The translations under genes were made by a program, and so were the position numbers. The notes beneath the pieces are model-generated. The model saw nothing but the letters and a program-made list of their open reading frames with translations. It was not told the origin of the DNA and made no database searches. 64,000 nt of DNA from assembly GCA_964057225.1 (NCBI GenBank), contig OZ059897.1:22878001-22942000 (forward strand), in the 5' to 3' direction. Positions 1 to 11,865 of the stretch are shown piece by piece. How positions within the stretch are numbered: position 1 is the first letter of the stretch; every line of letters begins with the position of its first letter. Origin of the DNA: Auanema rhodensis. Lineage: Eukaryota; Nematoda; Chromadorea; Rhabditida; Rhabditidae.

Positions 1-10
1 TGCACCAATA

Positions 11-31
11 TCAATAAAAATTTGTTTTTAG
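11..31. other. A/T-rich tract with AATAAA hexamer near the unit start
   Basis: Positions 13-18 read AATAAA on the plus strand, followed by alternating A and T runs up to about position 29. The A-run and the later T-run could form a short hairpin, and phased A/T tracts can bend DNA. The hexamer matches the canonical polyadenylation signal, so plus-strand transcripts would meet one every 176 bases. It is retained almost everywhere. Exceptions include A16G in the unit starting at 1937. Position 20 is G in about twelve units between 5.1 and 14.1 kb, and T in a linked family after 35 kb. The function is not demonstrated. Confidence 0.6.
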
Positions 32-81
32 ACTAATATGGACATGGGGAATCTAATTTTGAAAACCGCATCTCTTTATCT

Positions 82-91
82 TTCACGTGAA
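82..91. repeat. Box 1: perfect 10-bp palindrome TTCACGTGAA (one per unit)
   Basis: This is a perfect palindrome around an E-box/G-box core CACGTG at positions 84-89. It is kept in most units. It is changed to CACATG by G87A in ten units, all in the first 13.8 kb (for example units starting at 529, 1409, 3697 and 13553). It becomes CACCTG in units starting at 7745 and 10737, and TACGTG by C84T in seven units (14609, 15137, 16897, 17425, 18657, 19185, 28689). CACGTG is a generic bHLH or bZIP binding core and also the core of yeast centromere element CDEI. Binding here is untested. Confidence 0.85.
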
Positions 92-114
92 GCGAGTTAC
101 ATACCAAGTGCACA

Positions 115-122
115 TCACGTGT
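115..122. repeat. Box 2: TCACGTGT E-box core (one per unit)
   Basis: CACGTG lies at positions 116-121, preceded by a GTGCAC palindrome at 108-113. Together they make an imperfect 17-bp inverted repeat at 108-124, arms GTGCACAT and ACGTGTAC, pairing 6 of 8. With the preceding A, the box reads ATCACGTG and fits the RTCACRTG consensus of yeast CDEI (established for Cbf1 sites, and only a chance-level match on its own). C116T turns the core into TACGTG in about 17 units, nearly all between 17.9 and 34.1 kb, plus one unit starting at 40305. Confidence 0.8.
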
Positions 123-146
123 ACATTTAATTAGCATAAATTAAAG

Positions 147-154
147 TTCACGTA
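147..154. repeat. Box 3: TTCACGTA, degenerate third copy of the box (one per unit)
   Basis: TTCACGT at 147-153 repeats the left seven bases of box 1, but the next bases are AAA rather than GAA, so the palindrome is broken. Its TCACGT begins at 148, against 115 for box 2 and 83 for box 1, giving steps of 33 and 32 bp. C149T changes it to TTTACGTA in units starting at 11793, 13025 and 13201. In all three boxes the recurrent substitution is C-to-T at the first core base, which leaves ACGT intact. Confidence 0.7.
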
Positions 155-165
155 AATTTCAAAGT

Positions 166-178
166 CATGGTTACCATG
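166..178. repeat. 13-bp perfect dyad at the monomer junction (one per unit)
   Basis: CATGGT, one T, then ACCATG form a perfect inverted repeat with 6-bp arms, covering monomer positions 166-176 and the first two bases of the next unit. It contains a GGTNACC (BstEII) core, so a BstEII ladder of 176-bp steps is expected. It recurs in nearly every unit. Exceptions include units with G169A (CATAGT, six units between 35.7 and 40.8 kb), G170A (for example 17,066) and units with T at position 2 (41,714; 43,122; 46,642; 49,282; 50,338; 55,794). Short dyads are a known feature of centromeric satellites that lack a CENP-B box. A role here is inference. Confidence 0.9.
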
Positions 179-3100
179 CACCAATATCAATAAAAATTTG
201 TTTTTAGACTAATATGGACATGGGGAATCTAATTTTGAAAACCGCATCTCTTTATCTTTCACGTGAAGCGAGTTACATACCTAGTGCACATCACGTGTAT
301 ATTTAATTAGCATAAATTAAAGTTCACGTAAATTTCAAAGTCATGGTTACCATGAAGCAATATCAATAAAAATTTGTTTTTAGACTAATATGGACATGGG
401 GAATCTAATTTTGAAAACCGCATCTCTTTATCTTTCACGTGAAGCGAGTTACATACCAAGTGCACATCACGTGTACATTTAATTAGCATAAATTAAAGTT
501 CACGTAAATTTCAAAGTCATGGTTACCATGAACCAATATCAATAAAAATTTGTTTTTAGACTAATATGGACATGAGGAATCTAATTTTGAAAACCGCATC
601 TCTTTATCTTTCACATGAAGCGAGTTACATACCAAGTGCACATCACGTGTACATTTAATTAGCATAAATTAAAGTTCACGTAAATTTCAAAGTCATGGTT
701 ACCATGAAGCAATATCAATAAAAATTTGTTTTTAGACTAATATGGACATGGGGAATCTAATTTTGAAAACCGCATCTTTTTATCTTTCACGTGAAGCGAG
801 TTACATACCAAGTGCACATCACGTGTACATTTAATTAGCATAAATTAAAGTTCACGTAAATTTCAAAGTCATGGTTACCATGAACCAATATCAATAAAAA
901 TTTGTTTTTAGACTAATATGGACATGGGGAATCTAATTTTGAAAACCGCATCTCTTTATCTTTCACGTGAAGCGAGTTACATACCAAGTGCACATCACGT
1001 GTACATTTAATTAGCATAAATTAAAGTTCACGTAAATTTCAAAGTCATGGTTACCATGCACCAATATCAATAAAAATTTGTTTTTAGACTAATATGGACA
1101 TGGGGAATCTAATTTTGAAAACCGCATCTCTTTATCTTTCACGTGAAGCGAGTTACATACCTAGTGCACATCACGTGTATATTTAATTAGCATGAATTAA
1201 AGTTCACGTAAATTTCAAAGTCATGGTTACCATGCACCAATATCAATAAAAATTTGTTTTTAGACTAATATGGACATGGGGAATCTAATTTTGAAAACCG
1301 CATCTCTTTATCTTTCACGTGAAGCGAGTTACATACCTAGTGCACATCACGTGTATATTTAATTAGCATAAATTAAAGTTCACGTAAATTTCAAAGTCAT
1401 GGTTACCATGAAGCAATATCAATAAAAATTTGTTTTTAGACTAATATGGACATGGGGAATCTAATTTTGAAAACCGCATCTCTTTATCTTTCACATGAAG
1501 CGAGTTACATACCAAGTGCACATCACGTGTACATTTAATTAGCATAAATTAAAGTTCACGTAAATTTCAAAGTCATGGTTACCATGCACCAATATCAATA
1601 AAAATTTGTTTTTAGACTAATATGGACATGGGGAATCTAATTTTGAAAACCGCATCTCTTTATCTTTCACGTGAAGCGAGTTACATACCTAGTGCACATC
1701 ACGTGTACATTTAATTAGCATAAATTAAAGTTCACGTAAATTTCAAAGTCATGGTTACCATGAACCAATATCAATAAAAATTTGTTTTTAGACTAATATG
1801 GACATGGGGAATCTAATTTTGAAAACCGCATCTCTTTATCTTTCACGTGAAGCGAGTTACATACCAAGTGCACATCACGTGTACATTTAATTAGCATAAA
1901 TTAAAGTTCACGTAAATTTCAAAGTCATGGTTACCATGCACCAATATCAATGAAAATTTGTTTTTAGACTAATATGGACATGGGGAATCTAATTTTGAAA
2001 ACCGCATCTCTTTATCTTTCACGTGAAGCGAGTTACATACCTAGTGCACATCACGTGTATATTTAATTAGCATAAATTAAAGTTCACGTAAATTTCAAAG
2101 TCATGGTTACCATGAACCAATATCAATAAAAATTTGTTTTTAGACTAATATGGACATGGGGAATCTAATTTTGAAAACCGCATCTCTTTATCTTTCACAT
2201 GAAGCGAGTTACATACCAAGTGCACATCACGTGTACATTTAATTAGCATAAATTAAAGTTCACGTAAATTTCAAAGTCATGGTTACCATGCACCAATATC
2301 AATAAAAATTTGTTTTTAGACTAATATGGACATGGGGAATCTAATTTTGAAAACCGCATCTCTTTATCTTTCACGTGAAGCGAGTTACATACCTAGTGCA
2401 CATCACGTGTATATTTAATTAGCATAAATTAAAGTTCACGTAAATTTCAAAGTCATGGTTACCATGAAGCAATATCAATAAAAATTTGTTTTTAGACTAA
2501 TATGGACATGGGGAATCTAATTTTGAAAACCGCATCTTTTTATCTTTCACGTGAAGCGAGTTACATACCAAGTGCACATCACGTGTACATTTAATTAGCA
2601 TAAATTAAAGTTCACGTAAATTTCAAAGTCATGGTTACCATGAACCAATATCAATAAAAATTTGTTTTTAGACTAATATGGACATGGGGAATCTAATTTT
2701 GAAAACCGCATCTCTTTATCTTTCACGTGAAGCGAGTTACATACCAAGTGCACATCACGTGTACATTTAATTAGCATAAATTAAAGTTCACGTAAATTTC
2801 AAAGTCATGGTTACCATGCACCAATATCAATAAAAATTTGTTTTTAGACTAATATGGACATGGGGAATCTAATTTTGAAAACCGCATCTCTTTATCTTTC
2901 ACGTGAAGCGAGTTACATACCTAGTGCACATCACGTGTATATTTAATTAGCATAAATTAAAGTTCACGTAAATTTCAAAGTCATGGTTACCATGCACCAA
3001 TATCAATAAAAATTTGTTTTTAGACTAATATGGACATGGGGAATCTAATTTTGAAAACCGCATCTCTTTATCTTTCACGTGAAGCGAGTTACATACCTAG

Positions 3101-5882
3101 TGCACATCACGTGTATATTTAATTAGCATAAATTAAAGTTCACGTAAATTTCAAAGTCATGGTTACCATGAAGCAATATCAATAAAAATTTGTTTTTAGA
3201 CTAATATGGACATGGGGAATCTGATTTTGAAAACCGCATCTCTTTATCTTTCACGTGAAGCGAGTTACATACCAAGTGCACATCACGTGTACATTTAATT
3301 AGCATAAATTAAAGTTCACGTAAATTTCAAAGTCATGGTTACCATGCACCAATATCAATAAAAATTTGTTTTTAGACTAATATGGACATGGGGAATCTAA
3401 TTTTGAAAACCGCATCTCTTTATCTTTCACGTGAAGCGAGTTACATACCAAGTGCACATCACGTGTACATTTAATTAGCATAAATTAAAGTTCACGTAAA
3501 TTTCAAAGTCATGGTTACCATGCACCAATATCAATAAAAATTTGTTTTTAGACTAATATGGACATGGGGAATCTAATTTTGAAAACCGCATCTCTTTATC
3601 TTTCACGTGAAGCGAGTTACATACCAAGTGCACATCACGTGTACATTTAATTAGCATAAATTAAAGTTCACGTAAATTTCAAAGTCATGGTTACCATGAA
3701 CCAATATCAATAAAAATTTGTTTTTAGACTAATATGGACATGAGGAATCTAATTTTGAAAACCGCATCTCTTTATCTTTCACATGAAGCGAGTTACATAC
3801 CAAGTGCACATCACGTGTACATTTAATTAGCATAAATTAAAGTTCACGTAAATTTCAAAGTCATGGTTACCATGAAGCAATATCAATAAAAATTTGTTTT
3901 TAGACTAATATGGACATGGGGAATCTAATTTTGAAAACCGCATCTTTTTATCTTTCACGTGAAGCGAGTTACATACCAAGTGCACATCACGTGTACATTT
4001 AATTAGCATAAATTAAAGTTCACGTAAATTTCAAAGTCATGGTTACCATGAACCAATATCAATAAAAATTTGTTTTTAGACTAATATGGACATGGGGAAT
4101 CTAATTTTGAAAACCGCATCTCTTTATCTTTCACGTGAAGCGAGTTACATACCAAGTGCACATCACGTGTACATTTAATTAGCATAAATTAAAGTTCACG
4201 TAAATTTCAAAGTCATGGTTACCATGCACCAATATCAATAAAAATTTGTTTTTAGACTAATATGGACATGGGGAATCTAATTTTGAAAACCGCATCTCTT
4301 TATCTTTCACGTGAAGCGAGTTACATACCTAGTGCACATCACGTGTACATTTAATTAGCATAAATTAAAGTTCACGTAAATTTCAAAGTCATGGTTACCA
4401 TGCACCAATATCAATAAAAATTTGTTTTTAGACTAATATGGACATGGGGAATCTAATTCTGAAAACCGCATCTCTTTATCTTTCACATGAAGCGAGTTAC
4501 ATACCAAGTGCACATCACGTGTATATTTAATTAGCATAAATTAAAGTTCACGTAAATTTCAAAGTCATGGTTACCATGAAGCAATATCAATAAAAATTTG
4601 TTTTTAGACTAATATGGACATGGGGAATCTAATTTTGAAAACCGCATCTCTTTATCTTTCACATGAAGCGAGTTACATACCAAGTGCACATCACGTGTAC
4701 ATTTAATTAGCATAAATTAAAGTTCACGTAAATTTCAAAGTCATGGTTACCATGCACCAATATCAATAAAAATTTGTTTTTAGACTAATATGGACATGGG
4801 GAATCTAATTTTGAAAACCGCATCTCTTTATCTTTCACGTGAAGCGAGTTACATACCAAGTGCACATCACGTGTACATTTAATTAGCATAAATTAAAGTT
4901 CACGTAAATTTCAAAGTCATGGTTACCATGAACCAATATCAATAAAAATTTGTTTTTAGACTAATATGGACATGGGGAATCTAATTTTGAAAACCGCATC
5001 TCTTTATCTTTCACGTGAAGCGAGTTACATACCAAGTGCACATCACGTGTACATTTAATTAGCATAAATTAAAGTTCACGTAAATTTCAAAGTCATGGTT
5101 ACCATGAACCAATATCAATAAAAGTTTGTTTTTAGACTAATATGGACATGGGGAATCTAATTTTGAAAACCGCATCTCTTTATCTTTCACGTGAAGCGAG
5201 TTACATACCAAGTGCACATCACGTGTACATTTAATTAGCATAAATTAAAGTTCACGTAAATTTCAAAGTCATGGTTACCATGAAGCAATATCAATAAAAA
5301 TTTGTTTTTAGACTAATATGGACATGGGGAATCTAATTTTGAAAACCGCATCTTTTTATCTTTCACGTGAAGCGAGTTACATACCAAGTGCACATCACGT
5401 GTACATTTAATTAGCATAAATTAAAGTTCACGTAAATTTCAAAGTCATGGTTACCATGAACCAATATCAATAAAAATTTGTTTTTAGACTAATATGGACA
5501 TGTGGAATCTAATTTTGAAAACCGCATCTCTTTATCTTTCACGTGAAGCGAGTTACATACCAAGTGCACATCACGTGTACATTTAATTAGCATAAATTAA
5601 AGTTCACGTAAATTTCAAAGTCATGGTTACCATGAACCAATATCAATAAAAATTTGTTTTTAGACTAATATGGACATGGGGAATCTAATTTTGAAAACCG
5701 CATCTCTTTATCTTTCACGTGAAGCGAGTTACATACCAAGTGCACATCACGTGTACATTTAATTAGCATAAATTAAAGTTCACGTAAATTTCAAAGTCAT
5801 GGTTACCATGAACCAATATCAATAAAAATTTGTTTTTAGACTAATATGGACATGGGGAATCTAATTTTGAAAACCGCATCTT

Positions 5883-8800
5883 TTTATCTTTCACGTGAAG
5901 CGAGTTACATACCAAGTGCACATCACGTGTACATTTAATTAGCATAAATTAAAGTTCACGTAAATTTCAAAGTCATGGTTACCATGCACCAATATCAATA
6001 AAAATTTGTTTTTAGACTAATATGGACATGGGGAATCTAATTTTGAAAACCGCATCTCTTTATCTTTCACGTGAAGCGAGTTACATACCAAGTGCACATC
6101 ACGTGTACATTTAATTAGCATAAATTAAAGTTCACGTAAATTTCAAAGTCATGGTTACCATGAACCAATATCAATAAAAGTTTGTTTTTAGACTAATATG
6201 GACATGGGGAATCTAATTTTGAAAACCGCATCTTTTTATCTTTCACGTGAAGCGAGTTACATACCAAGTGCACATCACGTGTACATTTAATTAGCATAAA
6301 TTAAAGTTCACGTAAATTTCAAAGTCATGGTTACCATGCACCAATATCAATAAAAATTTGTTTTTAGACTAATATGGACATGGGGAATCTAATTTTGAAA
6401 ACCGCATCTCTTTATCTTTCACGTGAAGCGAGTTACATACCAAGTGCACATCACGTGTACATTTAATTAGCATAAATTAAAGTTCACGTAAATTTCAAAG
6501 TCATGGTTACCATGAACCAATATCAATAAAAGTTTGTTTTTAGACTAATATGGACATGGGGAATCTAATTTTGAAAACCGCATCTTTTTATCTTTCACGT
6601 GAAGCGAGTTACATACCAAGTGCACATCACGTGTACATTTAATTAGCATAAATTAAAGTTCACGTAAATTTCAAAGTCATGGTTACCATGCACCAATATC
6701 AATAAAAATTTGTTTTTAGACTAATATGGACATGGGGAATCTAATTTTGAAAACCGCATCTCTTTATCTTTCACGTGAAGCGAGTTACATACCAAGTGCA
6801 CATCACGTGTACATTTAATTAGCATAAATTAAAGTTCACGTAAATTTCAAAGTCATGGTTACCATGCACCAATATCAATAAAAATTTGTTTTTAGACTAA
6901 TATGGACATGGGGAATCTAATTTTGAAAACCGCATCTCTTTATCTTTCACGTGAAGCGAGTTACATACCAAGTGCACATCACGTGTACATTTAATTAGCA
7001 TAAATTAAAGTTCACGTAAATTTCAAAGTCATGGTTACCATGAACCAATATCAATAAAAGTTTGTTTTTAGACTAATATGGACATGGGGAATCTAATTTT
7101 GAAAACCGCATCTCTTTATCTTTCACGTGAAGCGAGTTACATACCAAGTGCACATCACGTGTACATTTAATTAGCATAAATTAAAGTTCACGTAAATTTC
7201 AAAGTCATGGTTACCATGAACCAATATCAATAAAAATTTGTTTTTAGACTAATATGGACATGGGGAATCTAATTTTGAAAACCGCATCTTTTTATCTTTC
7301 ACGTGAAGCGAGTTACATACCAAGTGCACATCACGTGTACATTTAATTAGCATAAATTAAAGTTCACGTAAATTTCAAAGTCATGGTTACCATGAACCAA
7401 TATCAATAAAAATTTGTTTTTAGACTAATATGGACATGGGGAATCTAATTTTGAAAACCGCATCTCTTTATCTTTCACGTGAAGCGAGTTACATACCAAG
7501 TGCACATCACGTGTACATTTAATTAGCATAAATTAAAGTTCACGTAAATTTCAAAGTCATGGTTACCATGAACCAATATCAATAAAAATTTGTTTTTAGA
7601 CTAATATGGACATGGGGAATCTAATTTTGAAAACCGCATCTCTTTATCTTTCACGTGAAGCGAGTTACATACCAAGTGCACATCACGTGTACATTTAATT
7701 AGCATAAATTAAAGTTCACGTAAATTTCAAAGTCATGGTTACCATGAACCAATATCAATAAAAATTTGTTTTTAGACTAATATGGACATGGGGAATCTAA
7801 TTTTGAAAACCGCATCTTTTTATCTTTCACCTGAAGCGAGTTACATACCAAGTGCACATCACGTGTACATTTAATTAGCATAAATTAAAGTTCACGTAAA
7901 TTTCAAAGTCATGGTTACCATGCACCAATATCAATAAAAATTTGTTTTTAGACTAATATGGACATGGGGAATCTAATTTTGAAAACCGCATCTCTTTATC
8001 TTTCACGTGAAGCGAGTTACATACCAAGTGCACATCACGTGTACATTTAATTAGCATAAATTAAAGTTCACGTAAATTTCAAAGTCATGGTTACCATGAA
8101 CCAATATCAATAAAAGTTTGTTTTTAGACTAATATGGACATGGGGAATCTAATTTTGAAAACCGCATCTCTTTATCTTTCACATGAAGCGAGTTACATAC
8201 CAAGTGCACATCACGTGTACATTTAATTAGCATAAATTAAAGTTCACGTAAATTTCAAAGTCATGGTTACCATGAAGCAATATCAATAAAAATTTGTTTT
8301 TAGACTAATATGGACATGGGGAATCTAATTTTGAAAACCGCATCTTTTTATCTTTCACGTGAAGCGAGTTACATACCAAGTGCACATCACGTGTACATTT
8401 AATTAGCATAAATTAAAGTTCACGTAAATTTCAAAGTCATGGTTACCATGAAGCAATATCAATAAAAATTTGTTTTTAGACTAATATGGACATGGGGAAT
8501 CTAATTTTGAAAACCGCATCTTTTTATCTTTCACGTGAAGCGAGTTACATACCAAGTGCACATCACGTGTACATTTAATTAGCATAAATTAAAGTTCACG
8601 TAAATTTCAAAGTCATGGTTACCATGCACCAATATCAATAAAAATTTGTTTTTAGACTAATATGGACATGAGGAATCTAATTTTGAAAACCGCATCTCTT
8701 TATCTTTCACGTGAAGCGAGTTACATACCAAGTGCACATCACGTGTACATTTAATTAGCATAAATTAAAGTTCACGTAAATTTCAAAGTCATGGTTACCA

Positions 8801-11800
8801 TGAACCAATATCAATAAAAATTTGTTTTTAGACTAATATGGACATGGGGAATCTAATTTTGAAAACCGCATCTCTTTATCTTTCACGTGAAGCGAGTTAC
8901 ATACCAAGTGCACATCACGTGTACATTTAATTAGCATAAATTAAAGTTCACGTAAATTTCAAAGTCATGGTTACCATGCACCAATATCAATAAAAATTTG
9001 TTTTTAGACTAATATGGACATGGGGAATCTAATTTTGAAAACCGCATCTCTTTATCTTTCACGTGAAGCGAGTTACATACCAAGTGCACATCACGTGTAC
9101 ATTTAATTAGCATAAATTAAAGTTCACGTAAATTTCAAAGTCATGGTTACCATGAACCAATATCAATAAAAGTTTGTTTTTAGACTAATATGGACATGGG
9201 GAATCTAATTTTGAAAACCGCATCTTTTTATCTTTCACGTGAAGCGAGTTACATACCAAGTGCACATCACGTGTACATTTAATTAGCATAAATTAAAGTT
9301 CACGTAAATTTCAAAGTCATGGTTACCATGCACCAATATCAATAAAAATTTGTTTTTAGACTAATATGGACATGGGGGATCTAATTTTGAAAACCGCATC
9401 TCTTTATCTTTCACGTGAAGCGAGTTACATACCAAGTGCACATCACGTGTACATTTAATTAGCATAAATTAAAGTTCACGTAAATTTCAAAGTCATGGTT
9501 ACCATGAACCAATATCAATAAAAGTTTGTTTTTAGACTAATATGGACATGGGGAATCTAATTTTGAAAACCGCATCTTTTTATCTTTCACGTGAAGCGAG
9601 TTACATACCAAGTGCACATCACGTGTACATTTAATTAGCATAAATTAAAGTTCACGTAAATTTCAAAGTCATGGTTACCATGCACCAATATCAATAAAAA
9701 TTTGTTTTTAGACTAATATGGACATGGGGAATCTAATTTTGAAAACCGCATCTCTTTATCTTTCACGTGAAGCGAGTTACATACCAAGTGCACATCACGT
9801 GTACATTTAATTAGCATAAATTAAAGTTCACGTAAATTTCAAAGTCATGGTTACCATGCACCAATATCAATAAAAATTTGTTTTTAGACTAATATGGACA
9901 TGGGGAATCTAATTTTGAAAACCGCATCTCTTTATCTTTCACGTGAAGCGAGTTACATACCAAGTGCACATCACGTGTACATTTAATTAGCATAAATTAA
10001 AGTTCACGTAAATTTCAAAGTCATGGTTACCATGAACCAATATCAATAAAAGTTTGTTTTTAGACTAATATGGACATGGGGAATCTAATTTTGAAAACCG
10101 CATCTCTTTATCTTTCACGTGAAGCGAGTTACATACCAAGTGCACATCACGTGTACATTTAATTAGCATAAATTAAAGTTCACGTAAATTTCAAAGTCAT
10201 GGTTACCATGAAGCAATATCAATAAAAATTTGTTTTTAGACTAATATGGACATGGGGAATCTAATTTTGAAAACCGCATCTTTTTATCTTTCACGTGAAG
10301 CGAGTTACATACCAAGTGCACATCACGTGTACATTTAATTAGCATAAATTAAAGTTCACGTAAATTTCAAAGTCATGGTTACCATGAACCAATATCAATA
10401 AAAATTTGTTTTTAGACTAATATGGACATGGGGAATCTAATTTTGAAAACCGCATCTCTTTATCTTTCACGTGAAGCGAGTTACATACCAAGTGCACATC
10501 ACGTGTACATTTAATTAGCATAAATTAAAGTTCACGTAAATTTCAAAGTCATGGTTACCATGAACCAATATCAATAAAAATTTGTTTTTAGACTAATATG
10601 GACATGGGGAATCTAATTTTGAAAACCGCATCTCTTTATCTTTCACGTGAAGCGAGTTACATACCAAGTGCACATCACGTGTACATTTAATTAGCATAAA
10701 TTAAAGTTCACGTAAATTTCAAAGTCATGGTTACCATGAACCAATATCAATAAAAATTTGTTTTTAGACTAATATGGACATGGGGAATCTAATTTTGAAA
10801 ACCGCATCTTTTTATCTTTCACCTGAAGCGAGTTACATACCAAGTGCACATCACGTGTACATTTAATTAGCATAAATTAAAGTTCACGTAAATTTCAAAG
10901 TCATGGTTACCATGCACCAATATCAATAAAAATTTGTTTTTAGACTAATATGGACATGGGGAATCTAATTTTGAAAACCGCATCTCTTTATCTTTCACGT
11001 GAAGCGAGTTACATACCAAGTGCACATCACGTGTACATTTAATTAGCATAAATTAAAGTTCACGTAAATTTCAAAGTCATGGTTACCATGAACCAATATC
11101 AATAAAAGTTTGTTTTTAGACTAATATGGACATGGGGAATCTAATTTTGAAAACCGCATCTCTTTATCTTTCACATGAAGCGAGTTACATACCAAGTGCA
11201 CATCACGTGTACATTTAATTAGCATAAATTAAAGTTCACGTAAATTTCAAAGTCATGGTTACCATGAAGCAATATCAATAAAAATTTGTTTTTAGACTAA
11301 TATGGACATGGGGAATCTAATTTTGAAAACCGCATCTTTTTATCTTTCACGTGAAGCGAGTTACATACCAAGTGCACATCACGTGTACATTTAATTAGCA
11401 TAAATTAAAGTTCACGTAAATTTCAAAGTCATGGTTACCATGAAGCAATATCAATAAAAATTTGTTTTTAGACTAATATGGACATGGGGAATCTAATTTT
11501 GAAAACCGCATCTTTTTATCTTTCACGTGAAGCGAGTTACATACCAAGTGCACATCACGTGTACATTTAATTAGCATAAATTAAAGTTCACGTAAATTTC
11601 AAAGTCATGGTTACCATGCACCAATATCAATAAAAATTTGTTTTTAGACTAATATGGACATGAGGAATCTAATTTTGAAAACCGCATCTCTTTATCTTTC
11701 ACGTGAAGCGAGTTACATACCAAGTGCACATCACGTGTACATTTAATTAGCATAAATTAAAGTTCACGTAAATTTCAAAGTCATGGTTACCATGAACCAA

Positions 11801-11865
11801 TATCAATAAAAATTTGTTTTTAGACTAATATGGACATGGGGAATCTAATTTTGAAAACCGCATCT
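5883..11865. repeat. 17-monomer higher-order repeat (2,992 bp), two copies
   Basis: Bases 5883-8873 recur at 8875-11865 with an offset of exactly 17 monomers. Shared private markers include CACCTG (87C) in units 7745 and 10737, G47A in units 8625 and 11617, linked 20G+87A in units 8097 and 11089, and consecutive AAGC/74T units at 8273/8449 and 11265/11441. I noticed only two differences: 9378 is G where the first copy has A, and 10213 is G where the first copy has C. The period ends on both sides at a C/T difference at position 74 (5882 versus 8874, and 8874 versus 11866). Such near-identity implies recent duplication or conversion. Confidence 0.88.

Larger units (their letters stand above)
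1..176 (+). repeat. Reference satellite monomer (monomer 1)
   Basis: This copy is used to number positions. Its phase is arbitrary because the window starts at this point of the unit. It has 57 G/C of 176 (32%) and five CpG sites: one in ACCGCA (around 68), two inside CACGTG boxes, one in AGCGAG (around 93) and one in CACGTA (around 151). Positions 3-6 define the main allele classes across the array: CACC, AACC, AAGC, CACG and AACT, plus a class with T at position 2. Since 176 is not a multiple of 3, an open frame running through consecutive units shifts frame at every unit and soon meets stops, so the repeat cannot encode a long protein. Confidence 0.97.
1..5882. repeat. Left subdomain: variable monomers with A106T/C124T and G87A alleles
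   Basis: Thirty-odd monomers mix the CACC, AACC and AAGC classes. A106T marks units starting at 177, 1057, 1233, 1585, 1937, 2289, 2817, 2993 and 4225, mostly together with C124T. G87A marks 529, 1409, 2113, 3697, 4401 and 4577. The ordered series AAGC with C74T, AACC, then two CACC units with 106T/124T occurs at 705-1408 and again at 2465-3168, an offset of 10 monomers (1,760 bp). The pair AACC with 47A/87A then AAGC with 74T occurs at 529 and 3697, an offset of 18 monomers (3,168 bp). No clean HOR spans the region. It looks older or more shuffled than the blocks to its right. Confidence 0.75.

Noticed and set aside
13-18. AATAAA as a real gene terminator
   Set aside because: It is part of a tandem unit with no upstream gene. 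Chance occurrence in an AT-rich repeat is expected.
32-49. Resemblance of GACTAATATGGACATGGG to a stretch of the Arabidopsis 178-bp centromere repeat as I recall it
   Set aside because: The match is short and from memory, and other shared words such as AACCGCA are not at collinear distances. It is not enough to claim family membership.
115-121. Yeast-type point centromere (CDEI at box 2, with CDEII/CDEIII)
   Set aside because: The CDEI-like match recurs every 176 bp, and I see no adjoining 80-90 bp AT-rich CDEII plus a CDEIII core. Point centromeres are single short elements, not satellite arrays.
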